Below are positions 1 to 6,666 of a DNA stretch of 6,818 nucleotides, in pieces. The notes under the pieces were generated by a model. The model had not been told where the DNA came from and ran no database searches. It saw only the letters and a program-made list of their open reading frames with translations. Source of the DNA: Desulfovibrio sp. (GTDB taxonomy: Bacteria > Desulfobacterota > Desulfovibrionia > Desulfovibrionales > Desulfovibrionaceae); NCBI GenBank assembly GCA_003525525.1, contig DQED01000303.1:1-6818 (forward strand). The letters are read 5' to 3'. A program made the translations under genes and the position numbers. How positions within the stretch are numbered: position 1 is the first letter of the stretch; each line of letters opens with the position of its first letter.

Positions 1-52
1 CGCCCGCTGCATGAGGGGGAGAAGGGGGATGGAGAAAGCAGATGGGAGCGCT

Positions 53-829
53 ATGCCGGTTTTTTATCTGACGGAGGAGCCCACGCTCTTTCCCCGACCG
101 GGTCTGGCCGAACCCGGGGGGCTGCTCGCCGTCGGCGGTGATTTGCGCCCGGAGCGCCTGATCGCGGCTTACCGGCGCGGCATCTTCCCCTGGTACGACG
201 ACGAGACGCCGATCCTGTGGTGGTCGCCGGACCCCCGGCCGATTTTGTTTCCGGGGCAAGTGCATGTGTCGCGGCGGCTTACGCGCACGCTGCGCTCGGG
301 AAAATTCCGCGTGACCTTCGATACGGACTTCGGCGGCGTCATCCGGGGCTGCGCCGCCACCCCGCGCACCGCCGGCGACGGCACCTGGATCATTCCCGAA
401 ATGATCGAGGCGTATGAAAGGCTTCATGCCGCCGGCTACGCCCACAGCGTCGAGACCTGGCTGGCTGGGGAGCTTGTCGGCGGGGCCTACGGCGTGGCCA
501 TGGGCAAGGCGTTTTTCGGCGAGTCCATGTTCCACACGGTGACGGACGCCTCCAAGGTGGCGTTCGTGAGCTTGTGCCGCCGCCTGGATGCCATGGGCTT
601 CCATTTCATAGACTGCCAGCAGACCACCGGGCATCTTTGCCGCTTCGGCGCGGTGGAGGTGCGGCGCGGGGAATTCCTCAAGCGCCTGGATGTCGCCCGG
701 GAATCCGGCGGCGAACCGGGACCATGGACATCCGCGCCCCTGGACGCGGGCCTGGGATCGCTGCCCGGCAGCGACGCGCCCGCCCCTGACGCCTGCGGGC
801 GTCGCCCCGGCGAAAGCCATCGGCCGTAG
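53..829 (+). CDS. aat: Leucyl/phenylalanyl-tRNA--protein transferase
   Basis: Cytoplasmic aminoacyl transferase that moves Leu or Phe from its tRNA to the N-terminal Arg or Lys of proteins, creating N-degrons for ClpS-ClpAP. From the ATG at 53 the protein has 258 residues. Family hallmarks are clear: GLLAVGGDL (about 23-31), YRRGIFPWY (40-48), WWSPDPR (56-62), FFGESMF (154-160) and [14 protein letters not shown] (187-200). The start at 53 is chosen because the family begins with a short MPVFxL-like end just before the LFP segment, and GGGAG at 44-48 lies four bases upstream; in-frame ATGs at 11 and 29 would add poorly conserved charged residues. The last 30 or so residues, rich in Gly, Pro, Ala and Asp, run past the usual end (E. 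coli Aat is about 234 residues) and look disordered. It is followed after 19 bases by a thioesterase gene on the same strand. Function is near certain; the exact start is less so. Confidence 0.95.
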   Translation: MPVFYLTEEPTLFPRPGLAEPGGLLAVGGDLRPERLIAAYRRGIFPWYDDETPILWWSPDPRPILFPGQVHVSRRLTRTLRSGKFRVTFDTDFGGVIRGCAATPRTAGDGTWIIPEMIEAYERLHAAGYAHSVETWLAGELVGGAYGVAMGKAFFGESMFHTVTDASKVAFVSLCRRLDAMGFHFIDCQQTTGHLCRFGAVEVRRGEFLKRLDVARESGGEPGPWTSAPLDAGLGSLPGSDAPAPDACGRRPGESHRP

Positions 830-848
830 CCGTTCGCGGGAGGGTGTC

Positions 849-1316
849 ATGCAAAGGGAACTCGCCAGCCCGTTTCCGGATCGCCGCTGCTTTTTCTGCG
901 GCGCGGACAATCCGCAAGGCCTGGGCCTCAGATTCTTTTACGACGACGCGACGGGCGAGATTTCGACGCAGTACGTGCCCGAAGAACGCTTCGTCGGCCA
1001 GGGCGACATCCTGCACGGCGGGATCCAGATGGGGCTGCTCGACGAGCTCATGGGCTGGGCCTGCGTCGCGCATAGCGGCGAGATGGCGGTCACTGCGGAC
1101 ATGCGCTGCCGCTTTTTGCGGCCCCTGCGCATTGCCGGCAGGCCCGTGCGCGCCGTCTGTCGCGTCACGGGGCGGCAAGGTCCCAAGGTCCATATGGAGG
1201 CTGTGCTGACCGATGCCGACGGCGCGGTCTGCATGCGGGCCACGGGGACGTACCATGTCTTGTCCCCGGAAAGGTATGAAGCTCTTGTCCAGGGCAACGC
1301 TTCCGGGGCCGGTTGA
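849..1316 (+). CDS. PaaI-like hotdog-fold thioesterase
   Basis: A 155-residue single-domain protein of the hotdog superfamily, probably hydrolysing acyl-CoA or a related thioester in the cytoplasm; the substrate cannot be read from sequence. The N-terminus carries CFFCGADNPQGLGL (14-27), a Cys-x2-Cys and NPxGL pattern common in this subfamily. The central helix has GDILHGGIQMGLLDEL (52-67), with the HGG motif at 56-58 and an acidic residue (Asp65) where PaaI-type enzymes place their catalytic acid. ATG 849 is preferred to the longer in-frame reading from 690 because GGGAGGG (838-844) sits four bases upstream, homology-like sequence begins here, and the longer reading would overlap aat by 140 bases. 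It is likely cotranscribed with aat, though a metabolic link is not evident. Family assignment is firm; function is generic. Confidence 0.87.
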   Translation: MQRELASPFPDRRCFFCGADNPQGLGLRFFYDDATGEISTQYVPEERFVGQGDILHGGIQMGLLDELMGWACVAHSGEMAVTADMRCRFLRPLRIAGRPVRAVCRVTGRQGPKVHMEAVLTDADGAVCMRATGTYHVLSPERYEALVQGNASGAG

Positions 1317-1339
1317 AGCGCCGGCCGGCGATCCCGGAA
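1301..1339. terminator. Possible bidirectional terminator / inverted repeats between convergent genes
   Basis: The thioesterase stop (1316) and the stop of the minus-strand small gene (1356) face each other across 39 bases. TTCCGG (1301-1306) pairs with CCGGAA (1334-1339), and inside it GGCCGG (1307-1312) pairs with CCGGCC (1321-1326) around an eight-base loop. CGCCGGCCGGCG (1319-1330) is also a perfect 12-base palindrome. There is no T-tract on either side, so this is not a canonical intrinsic terminator; location is the main argument for a termination role, and high GC content makes such repeats fairly easy to find by chance. Confidence 0.35.
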
Positions 1340-1355
1340 CCGCGCCCCGTGGCGG

Positions 1356-1535
1356 TCAGGACGCCTTGTGGCCCACGAGCTTGCGGATCTTCTGCTTCTG
1401 CAAAGCGATGATGGCCTTCAGGCGATGGCATTCGGCCTTGTAGTAGGCAAGTTCCTCCGCCGTATCGGCGAAGGCGAGCGGCGGCGTGAAGTCGATTTGC
1501 GTGGAGCGGGGACGTTTCGTGTCCTGGGCGACCAT
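1356..1535 (-). CDS. Small basic helical protein, 59 residues, unknown function
   Basis: Not recognised. On the minus strand an ATG at 1535-1533 opens a 59-residue frame ending with TGA at 1358-1356. It begins two bases after the LOG-family gene stop (TAG, 1540-1538), and AAGGAGAAGG (1552-1543) inside that gene gives a strong ribosome binding site, which argues for a real, coupled gene. The first 22 residues look disordered (basic KRPR at 7-10, then TPPL at 17-20). Residues 24-55 look like one amphipathic helix with AEELAYYKAECHRLK (26-40) and a Lys/Arg-rich end (LQKQKIRKL, 45-53), suggesting a short coiled coil or a nucleic-acid or protein contact. No signal peptide, membrane segment or metal site is seen. 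The same frame stays open upstream through the LOG gene, but that part reads as out-of-frame, Arg-rich translation. A chance frame is possible. Confidence 0.62.
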   Translation of the reverse strand: MVAQDTKRPRSTQIDFTPPLAFADTAEELAYYKAECHRLKAIIALQKQKIRKLVGHKAS

Positions 1536-1537
1536 GG

Positions 1538-2122
1538 CTATGCCTTCTCCTTGCGGTCCACCCATTTTTCCACGCGCAGCGGCTCGAACGCCCGCATGTC
1601 TACGATCAGGCCCTCGGGCGTGTCGTTGTGCAGCACCAGCCCCTTGTGCTCCACGCGCAGGAAGCCTTCGTCCGCCATGCGGGAGACGCATTCCAGGAGC
1701 GGGTCGTAGTAGTGCTGCACGTTGAGCAGGCCGCAGGGTTTCTTGTGCAGCCCGAGCTGCGCCCAGGTGATGATCTCGCAGAACTCCTCGAGCGTGCCCA
1801 TGCCGCCGGGCAGGGCGATGAAGCCGTCGGCGAGCTCGGCCATGCGCGCCTTGCGCTCGTGCATGGACGACACCACGTGCAGTTCCGTGAGCTTGGGGTG
1901 GGCGAGCTCCTTGCGGCGTAGGAAATCGGGTAGAACGCCCACTGCCTTGCCTCCGGCGGCGAGAGTGGCGTCGGCCACCGCACCCATGAGCCCCACGCAG
2001 GCCCCGCCGTAGACGAGCGTCAGCCCCTCGGCGGCGAGCAGCCGGCCCAGGGCGTTCGCCGTATCGACATACGCCGGGTCGAACCCGGACGAGGAACCGC
2101 AAAAAACACAGACGCTCTGCAT
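1538..2122 (-). CDS. LOG/TIGR00730-family nucleotide 5'-monophosphate phosphoribohydrolase
   Basis: A 194-residue Rossmann-fold protein of the family first annotated as lysine decarboxylase and now known for LOG enzymes, which remove ribose 5-phosphate from nucleoside 5'-monophosphates, including cytokinin ribotides. Visible landmarks are the N-terminal VCVFCGSSSG (4-13), VYGGACVGLMG (37-47), MHERKARM (87-94) and the diagnostic PGGMGTLEE (105-113), whose final Glu and the preceding Arg region form the active site in characterised members. Length matches the short-form family. The start at 2122 has GGAG (2131-2128) about five bases upstream. It is the middle gene of a three-gene minus-strand group. 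In a bacterium without plant association its role is more likely nucleotide salvage or housecleaning than hormone production; the actual substrate is unknown. Family assignment is near certain. Confidence 0.94.
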   Translation of the reverse strand: MQSVCVFCGSSSGFDPAYVDTANALGRLLAAEGLTLVYGGACVGLMGAVADATLAAGGKAVGVLPDFLRRKELAHPKLTELHVVSSMHERKARMAELADGFIALPGGMGTLEEFCEIITWAQLGLHKKPCGLLNVQHYYDPLLECVSRMADEGFLRVEHKGLVLHNDTPEGLIVDMRAFEPLRVEKWVDRKEKA

Positions 2123-2133
2123 ACGCGCTCCGA

Positions 2134-2152
2134 GGGGCCCACGCGCGGCCCC
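2134..2152 (-). repeat. Inverted repeat in the leader of the LOG-family gene
   Basis: GGGGCC (2134-2139) and GGCCCC (2147-2152) form a six-base GC stem with a seven-base loop, ending two bases before the GGAG ribosome binding site of the LOG-family gene as read on the minus strand. It could be a weak attenuator, a translation-modulating leader hairpin or a partial terminator after the upstream 161-residue gene. No U-tract follows it. Role is inferred from position only. Confidence 0.4.
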
Positions 2153-2187
2153 GGTCTGAAGAAGGGAAACGGGTGGTAGGGCCTGCG

Positions 2188-2673
2188 CTAGTCCAACCCC
2201 TCGATGATCGGCTTGTGCTGGCTCAAGTCGAAAAAGCCCCGCACCGCAAAGGGCAGGGTGTAGTTGGGGATCTTGTCGAAATGAATAAATCCGAGATCCT
2301 TGCCCTCGGCCAGCTCCGACAGGGCGGTCAGGCCCAGCGGGATGGGGAAGTTGAGGGCGCAGGCGTGGATCTCCGAGAGCTTGTCCTTGTACCGGGTCTT
2401 GAGGTACTCCACGAGCGCGTCGCGCTCCTGCTCGTTGAAAGCCTCGAGCAGGATGCGGCGGCAGCTTTCGTAGCTGACCGGCAGGTCCGGCTGCACCGGA
2501 TCGCCGACGAGGACGTCCCAGTCGTAGATTTCCTCCTCTTCCGGGTCCCAGGTGGGGCGGAACAGGTGGACGGTGACGTCCTTGCGGCCCTTGAAGCTTT
2601 TGATCACCATGGACACGGTCCAGGCCCGGTCCACGGGTAGGGTGAAATCCGCCGGAACGACGTCGATTTCCAT
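2188..2673 (-). CDS. Conserved-looking acidic protein of unknown function, 161 residues
   Basis: Not recognised by motif. From ATG 2673-2671, preceded by a strong AAGGAGA (2685-2679) five bases upstream, to the stop at 2188. The protein looks like a well-folded soluble domain: a beta-rich first half ([20 protein letters not shown] at 21-40), a very acidic turn [13 protein letters not shown] (41-53), then two helices around 70-100 ([22 protein letters not shown]) and a C-terminal half rich in aromatic and proline residues, ending [16 protein letters not shown]. There is no signal peptide, membrane segment, Cys pair or nucleotide-binding loop. Reading upstream of this start in the same frame runs antisense to uvrB and is not protein-like. 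It is the first gene of the minus-strand group and is divergent from uvrB. No function is proposed; the reading frame itself is well supported by start, ribosome site and balanced amino-acid composition. Confidence 0.83.
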   Translation of the reverse strand: MEIDVVPADFTLPVDRAWTVSMVIKSFKGRKDVTVHLFRPTWDPEEEEIYDWDVLVGDPVQPDLPVSYESCRRILLEAFNEQERDALVEYLKTRYKDKLSEIHACALNFPIPLGLTALSELAEGKDLGFIHFDKIPNYTLPFAVRGFFDLSQHKPIIEGLD

Positions 2674-2790
2674 GAGCGTCTCCTTGCCCGTCGCGGCTGT
2701 CCCTGGCTGCGGCGCGGCACGCGCGCCGTCGCGGGACGCCTCGGGGTTTTCGCTTTCGTTGCGCTGCGCAGGGATGTACAAGAAACCACC
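2674..2790. promoter_or_regulatory. Divergent intergenic region between the 161-residue gene and uvrB
   Basis: These 117 bases separate two divergently transcribed genes and must hold the start signals of the minus-strand group and of uvrB unless transcription enters from outside. I could not assign convincing -35/-10 boxes; the only AT-richer patch is GGTTTTCGCTTTCGTT (2745-2760). No E. coli-type LexA box (CTG-N10-CAG with AT-rich core) is visible, although uvrB is an SOS gene in many bacteria. Two inverted repeats are present: CGGCGCG (2710-2716) with CGCGCCG (2722-2728), and TGCGC-T-GCGCA (2760-2770). Confidence 0.5.
2710..2728. repeat. Seven-base inverted repeat upstream of uvrB
   Basis: CGGCGCG (2710-2716) and its exact reverse complement CGCGCCG (2722-2728) flank a five-base spacer. 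Its place in the middle of the divergent region fits either an operator or a leader hairpin for one of the two transcripts. The all-GC arms mean chance is a serious alternative in this GC-rich sequence. Confidence 0.4.
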
Positions 2791-4851
2791 ATGCTTTTCC
2801 AGTTGGAATCCGAGTATACCCCCCAGGGCGACCAGCCCCGGGCCATCGACGAAATGGCCGCCAACCTGTCCCAGGGCGTGCCGAGCCAGGTGCTGCTCGG
2901 CGCGACGGGCACGGGCAAGACCTTTTCCATGGCCCAGGTCGTGGCCCGGCTCAACCGTCCGGCCCTGGTCATGGCTCCGAACAAGACCCTGGCCGCACAG
3001 CTCTACAGCGAGTTCAAGGGACTGTTCCCGAAAAACGCCGTGGAGTATTTCGTCAGCTATTACGACTACTACCAGCCGGAAGCCTACCTGCCGCGCACGG
3101 ACACGTACATCGAGAAGGACGCGTCCATCAACGACGACATCGACAAGCTGCGCCACGCCGCCACCCATTCGCTGCTCACCCGCCGCGACGTCTTGATCGT
3201 CGCCTCGGTATCCTGCATCTACGGCCTGGGTTCGCGCGATTACTACGAGCGCATGGTGCTCACGCTGACCGTGGGCGAGCGCATCGGCATGGAAGCCGTG
3301 CTCGCGCGGCTGGTGGAGATCCAGTACGAGCGCAACGACTACGATTTCCACCGCGGCGTCTTTCGCGTGCGCGGCGACGTCATCGAGGTGATCCCGGCCT
3401 ACAGCCGCGAGCGCGCCCTGCGCCTGGAATTTTTCGACGACGAACTCGAGGCCATCCTGGAGACCGACCCGCTCACCGGCGAGGTGCTCGGCTCCATGCA
3501 AAAAGCCATCATCTTCCCGGCCAGCCACTACGTCTCCGACCGCGACAACCTGAACCGCGCCGTGTCCGACATCCGCGAGGAACTGCGTCTGCGCCTGACG
3601 GAACTGAAGACGGCCAACGACCTGCTCGCCGCCCAGCGCCTGGAAATGCGCACCATGCAGGACCTGGAGATGATCGAGGAGCTCGGCTACTGCAACGGCA
3701 TCGAGAACTATTCGCGCCACCTCGACGGCAGAAAGGCCGGCGAGCCGCCGTATACGCTGCTCGACTACTTTCCCGAGGACTTCATCCTGTTCGTGGACGA
3801 GTCCCATATCACCGTGCCGCAGATCGGCGGCATGTACGCCGGCGACCGCTCGCGCAAGCAGACGCTCGTGGATTACGGCTTCCGCCTGCCCTCGGCCCTG
3901 GACAACCGGCCGCTCAATTTCGAGGAGTTCCTGAACCACATCGGCCAGGCGGTCTTCGTCTCGGCCACGCCCGGCGACTGGGAGGTCAGCCGCAGCGAGG
4001 GCGTGGTCGTGGAGCAGATCATCCGGCCCACGGGCCTGCTCGACCCGGAAGTGGCAGTGCGCCCGACCAAGGGGCAGGTGGACGACCTCATGGCCGAATG
4101 CCGGGCCAGGGCCGCGGCGGGCGAGCGTGTGCTCGTCACCACGCTCACCAAGCGCATGGCCGAAGAGCTCAACGAGTACTTCAACTCCATGGGCGTGCGC
4201 GCGCGTTACCTGCACTCGGACATCGACACCCTGGAGCGCGTGGCCATCATCAAGGCCCTGCGCCAGGGCGAATTCGACGTGCTCGTCGGCATCAACCTCC
4301 TGCGCGAGGGCCTGGACATCCCGGAAGTGTCGCTCGTGGCCATCCTGGACGCGGACAAGGAAGGGTTCCTGCGCTCCGCGCGCTCGCTTATCCAGACCTT
4401 CGGCCGCGCCGCGCGAAACGCCGGCGGCCGGGTCATCCTTTACGCCGACAGGGTCACCGGCTCCATGCGCGCGGCCATGGAGGAAACGGCCAGAAGGCGC
4501 GAAAAACAGGAAGCCTTCAACCGGGAAGCCGGCATCGTTCCTCGCTCCATCATCAAGGGCATGGACAGCGTGCTGGACAGCCTGTACGGCGAGGGGGGGA
4601 GTTCGGGCAGGAGTTCGGGAAGTTATGCAGCGGCCGGACGCTACGCCGCGTCGGCTCCGGGAGCACAGGCGGCCGTGCGCGAGGAAGTCGCGGCATACGG
4701 CGACGGCATGTCCCGCAAGACCCTGGAAAAGAACATCAAGATGCTGGAGCGGGAGATGCGCGAGGCGGCCAAGGCCCTGGAATTCGAGAAGGCGGCGGAG
4801 CTGCGCGACCGCGTGGCGGCCTTGCGGACGCGGCTTTTGGAGATGGGCTGA
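2791..4851 (+). CDS. uvrB: UvrABC excinuclease subunit B
   Basis: Complete 686-residue UvrB, the DNA-damage verification subunit of nucleotide excision repair: it is loaded by UvrA, opens DNA with its helicase-like motor and recruits UvrC for incision. Visible in order: the N-terminal GDQPRAI (13-19), Walker A GATGTGKT (37-44), the damage-probing beta-hairpin region [12 protein letters not shown] (90-101) and following [12 protein letters not shown], Walker B-like VDESH (335-339), SATPGDWE (391-398), helicase motif [11 protein letters not shown] (535-543), and the C-terminal UVR coiled coil (about 645-680, with [13 protein letters not shown]) that binds UvrC. Length matches the family (E. coli 673). 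A Gly/Ser/Ala-rich linker at about 600-640 separates motor and UVR domain. The start matches the usual UvrB N-terminus, but the ribosome site is weak (AGGGA at 2770-2774 is far; only AAGAAA is near). It leads a probable operon with the channel gene two bases downstream. Confidence 0.98.
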   Translation: MLFQLESEYTPQGDQPRAIDEMAANLSQGVPSQVLLGATGTGKTFSMAQVVARLNRPALVMAPNKTLAAQLYSEFKGLFPKNAVEYFVSYYDYYQPEAYLPRTDTYIEKDASINDDIDKLRHAATHSLLTRRDVLIVASVSCIYGLGSRDYYERMVLTLTVGERIGMEAVLARLVEIQYERNDYDFHRGVFRVRGDVIEVIPAYSRERALRLEFFDDELEAILETDPLTGEVLGSMQKAIIFPASHYVSDRDNLNRAVSDIREELRLRLTELKTANDLLAAQRLEMRTMQDLEMIEELGYCNGIENYSRHLDGRKAGEPPYTLLDYFPEDFILFVDESHITVPQIGGMYAGDRSRKQTLVDYGFRLPSALDNRPLNFEEFLNHIGQAVFVSATPGDWEVSRSEGVVVEQIIRPTGLLDPEVAVRPTKGQVDDLMAECRARAAAGERVLVTTLTKRMAEELNEYFNSMGVRARYLHSDIDTLERVAIIKALRQGEFDVLVGINLLREGLDIPEVSLVAILDADKEGFLRSARSLIQTFGRAARNAGGRVILYADRVTGSMRAAMEETARRREKQEAFNREAGIVPRSIIKGMDSVLDSLYGEGGSSGRSSGSYAAAGRYAASAPGAQAAVREEVAAYGDGMSRKTLEKNIKMLEREMREAAKALEFEKAAELRDRVAALRTRLLEMG
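4598..4619 (+). repeat. Tandem in-frame repeat in the uvrB linker
   Basis: GGAGTTCGGG occurs at 4598-4607 and again at 4610-4619, a 12-base period that encodes SSGR-SSGS in the flexible linker before the UVR domain. It looks like a recent in-frame duplication in a segment under weak constraint; no frame disruption results. Confidence 0.7.
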
Positions 4852-4853
4852 GC

Positions 4854-5912
4854 ATGAACGCCCATCGTTCCCGGCGCATCCTGCGCCTGTACAGCCGGAC
4901 GGTGCGCCTGCACCACCGGCTGGGAAGCTGGGGGCCGCTTATCGGCGGCTTCGTGGCCATGGCCATGGTGTTCTGCCTGGGTGTGCTCGGCTACATGGAA
5001 GTGGAAGGCTGGAGTTTTTTCGACAGCCTCTACCAAGTCATCATTACCCTTTCCACCGTGGGCTTCCAGGAAGTCTACCCCCTGACCCGGGACGGCCGCA
5101 TCCTCACCATGGTGCTCATCGTCTCGGGCGTGGGCACCTTCGCCTACCTGGTCGGCTCCTTCACCCAGGTGCTGGTGGAGGGCCGGCTGCAACAGTATCT
5201 CGGGAGGCGGCGCATGCAAAAGATCATCGACAGCCTGAGCGACCACGTCATCATCTGCGGCTACGGCCGCATCGGCGCGGTCGTCGCCCGGGAGATACTG
5301 GCCGAGAACGTGGCCGCGGTCATCATCGAAAACAACGCGGAAGTGATCCACAGCCTGGACGAGCAGGGCATCCCCTACGTCCAGGGCGACGCCACGGCCG
5401 ACGAGACCCTGCTCGCCGCCGGGCTCATGCGCGCCAAGACCCTCGTCGCCGCCCTGACCCTGGAAGCGGCCAACGTCTACGTGACCCTCACCGCGCGCCA
5501 GCTCAATCCCACCATCCGCATCGTGGCCCGGGCCGACGCCCAGGGCCATACCCAGCGCCTGCAACGGGCCGGGGCCGACCAGGTGCTCGTGCCGCACCTC
5601 TACGGCGGCGTGCGCATGGCCCAGTCCGTGCTGCGCCCCACGGTCACCAGCTTCCTGGAACTGGCCGGCCGGGGCGGAGCCATCGACCTGCAGATGGAAG
5701 AGCTGCAAGTCACCGAACACTCCGAAATCCTCGATAAGAACCTGATTGACGCCGCCCTGCGCCCGCGCTTCAATCTCATCGTCATCGCCATCAAGAAAGC
5801 GAGCGGCGAGATGCAGTTCAACCCGCAACCGCAGGCCGTGCTGGAGGCCGGCGACACCATGATCCTCGTGGGCAGCCGGGACAACCTCGACAGCCTGCAG
5901 GCGATCCTTTGA
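4854..5912 (+). CDS. Two-TM potassium channel with cytoplasmic RCK (TrkA-N/TrkA-C) domains
   Basis: A 352-residue inner-membrane protein with the layout of ligand-gated prokaryotic potassium channels such as MthK: TM1 about 27-48, pore helix 53-66, filter segment TLSTVGFQEVYP (65-76), TM2 about 82-105, then an RCK_N Rossmann domain starting HVIICGYGRIG (131-141) and an RCK_C domain over the last 80 or so residues. The nucleotide-binding loop GYGRIG (136-141) and the acidic Glu159 ending strand 2 (VIIEN) are intact, so NAD(H) or a similar ligand may bind. The filter reads TVGFQ rather than TVGYG, which may alter selectivity. ATG 4854 lies two bases after the uvrB stop with GGAG (4839-4842) inside uvrB, so the two are probably cotranscribed and coupled. 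Reading further upstream in this frame only gives Arg-rich antisense-like sequence overlapping uvrB. It could equally be annotated as a TrkA-family transporter component, but the own pore argues for a channel. Confidence 0.92.
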   Translation: MNAHRSRRILRLYSRTVRLHHRLGSWGPLIGGFVAMAMVFCLGVLGYMEVEGWSFFDSLYQVIITLSTVGFQEVYPLTRDGRILTMVLIVSGVGTFAYLVGSFTQVLVEGRLQQYLGRRRMQKIIDSLSDHVIICGYGRIGAVVAREILAENVAAVIIENNAEVIHSLDEQGIPYVQGDATADETLLAAGLMRAKTLVAALTLEAANVYVTLTARQLNPTIRIVARADAQGHTQRLQRAGADQVLVPHLYGGVRMAQSVLRPTVTSFLELAGRGGAIDLQMEELQVTEHSEILDKNLIDAALRPRFNLIVIAIKKASGEMQFNPQPQAVLEAGDTMILVGSRDNLDSLQAIL

Positions 5913-6664
5913 CCCGCACGCTTCCCCGCATCGCGGTGGTCATCCTCCATTACGGCGACCCGCGCCTGACCCGCCGCCTGCACGAACAGCTGCTTCCCGA
6001 AGCGCAATCCACGGACACCCCGGTGCTCGTGCTCGATAACGCCGCGCCCGAGTCGTATCCCGACGCCTGGGTCCGGCTGGCGGAAAACCGCTTCTGGGCA
6101 GGCGCGTTCGACTATGCCGTCCGGGCCGTGCGGGACATGGGCCGCACGCATGTATGGTTTTGCAACAACGACGTGGTCTTCACCTCACGCCCGCCGCATC
6201 TCGGACGCGCCCTGGGGCGGCTGGCGCAGCTCGAAGCCGGGCTTGGCCGCCGCGTAGGGCTCTATTCCCCGGCTTTCGAGGCCAGCCCCTACCATCCGCA
6301 AATGGTCGCGCGCCCGGGCGGGGACTGGCGGCTCGTGCGCGTCCTGGACGGCGTCGCGCCGCTCGTTTCCCTCGACGCCCTGGAGGCCGTGGGCGGGCTC
6401 GACGCCGCGGACAATCCCCGGGGCTACGGCGTGGACATCTGGCTTGCGGCGCGGCTTCATGACGCCGGATACGCACTCGTGGTCGACGACCGCCTGACCC
6501 TGCGCCACCGCCATCATACGGCGGCCCGGGATGTGCCGGGATTCCTGGACGCCGCCGCCCGGGCCGAGGCTGCCTACCTCACGGCGCGGCTGGGGACGGC
6601 CTACCGGGCGCGCATCGCCGCCTGGCAGGCCGAGACGCTCCCGACGGAGAAGGGGGGCGCGTAG
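5909..6664 (+). CDS. Glycosyltransferase, GT-A fold (family 2-like)
   Basis: A 251-residue soluble protein resembling GT2-type rhamnosyl/hexosyl transferases, which move a sugar from a nucleotide donor to a glycan or lipid acceptor. Landmarks: an N-terminal strand IAVVILHYGDP (8-18), VLVLDNAAPE (39-48), the NRFWAGAFDYAVR segment (60-72) typical of the nucleotide-sugar pocket, FCNNDVVF (84-91) at the place of the DxD metal motif, VGGLDAADNPRGYGVDIWLAAR (161-182, the acceptor/catalytic acid region) and a His-rich RHRHHT (199-204). The start is inferred to be TTG 5909, overlapping the channel stop in a TTGA tetrad, because the GT fold begins within eight residues and no ATG or GTG lies nearby in frame; the ribosome site is weak (CAGG, 5898-5901). 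Expression probably relies on translational coupling to the channel gene. Acceptor and sugar are unknown; O-antigen, exopolysaccharide or protein glycosylation are all possible. Confidence 0.86.
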   Translation: MTRTLPRIAVVILHYGDPRLTRRLHEQLLPEAQSTDTPVLVLDNAAPESYPDAWVRLAENRFWAGAFDYAVRAVRDMGRTHVWFCNNDVVFTSRPPHLGRALGRLAQLEAGLGRRVGLYSPAFEASPYHPQMVARPGGDWRLVRVLDGVAPLVSLDALEAVGGLDAADNPRGYGVDIWLAARLHDAGYALVVDDRLTLRHRHHTAARDVPGFLDAAARAEAAYLTARLGTAYRARIAAWQAETLPTEKGGA

Positions 6665-6666
6665 CC

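Noticed and set aside
1..52. Possible tail of an upstream gene (for example clpA, often near aat)
   Set aside because: One frame ends with TGA at 12-14 after only three codons, too little to identify anything; the other frames give no support.
1536..2102. Upstream extension of the small 59-residue gene within the LOG-family gene
   Set aside because: Arg-rich out-of-frame translation; the ATG at 1535 with its own ribosome site is the better start.
2674..2790. SOS (LexA) box upstream of uvrB
   Set aside because: No CTG-N10-CAG or GAAC-N4-GTTC element with a suitable core could be found by eye in the spacer.
2674..4215. Very long minus-strand open frame antisense to uvrB, in frame with the 161-residue gene
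   Set aside because: The translation is rich in His, Val, Ala, Gly and Arg with no domain pattern, as expected opposite a GC-rich coding strand with biased third positions. The strong ribosome site at 2679-2685 sets the real start at 2673.
4098..4853. In-frame upstream extension of the channel gene inside uvrB
   Set aside because: The sequence is Arg/Gly/Pro-rich shadow of uvrB codons; channel homology and the transmembrane segments begin after ATG 4854.
4127..5737. 536-residue plus-strand frame across uvrB and the channel gene
   Set aside because: Arg/Pro/Ser-rich translation in the wrong frame of two clearly identified genes; no motif.
4641..5828. 395-residue minus-strand frame opposite the channel gene
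   Set aside because: Composition dominated by His, Asp, Gly and Val with no domain; mirror of the channel's codon bias.
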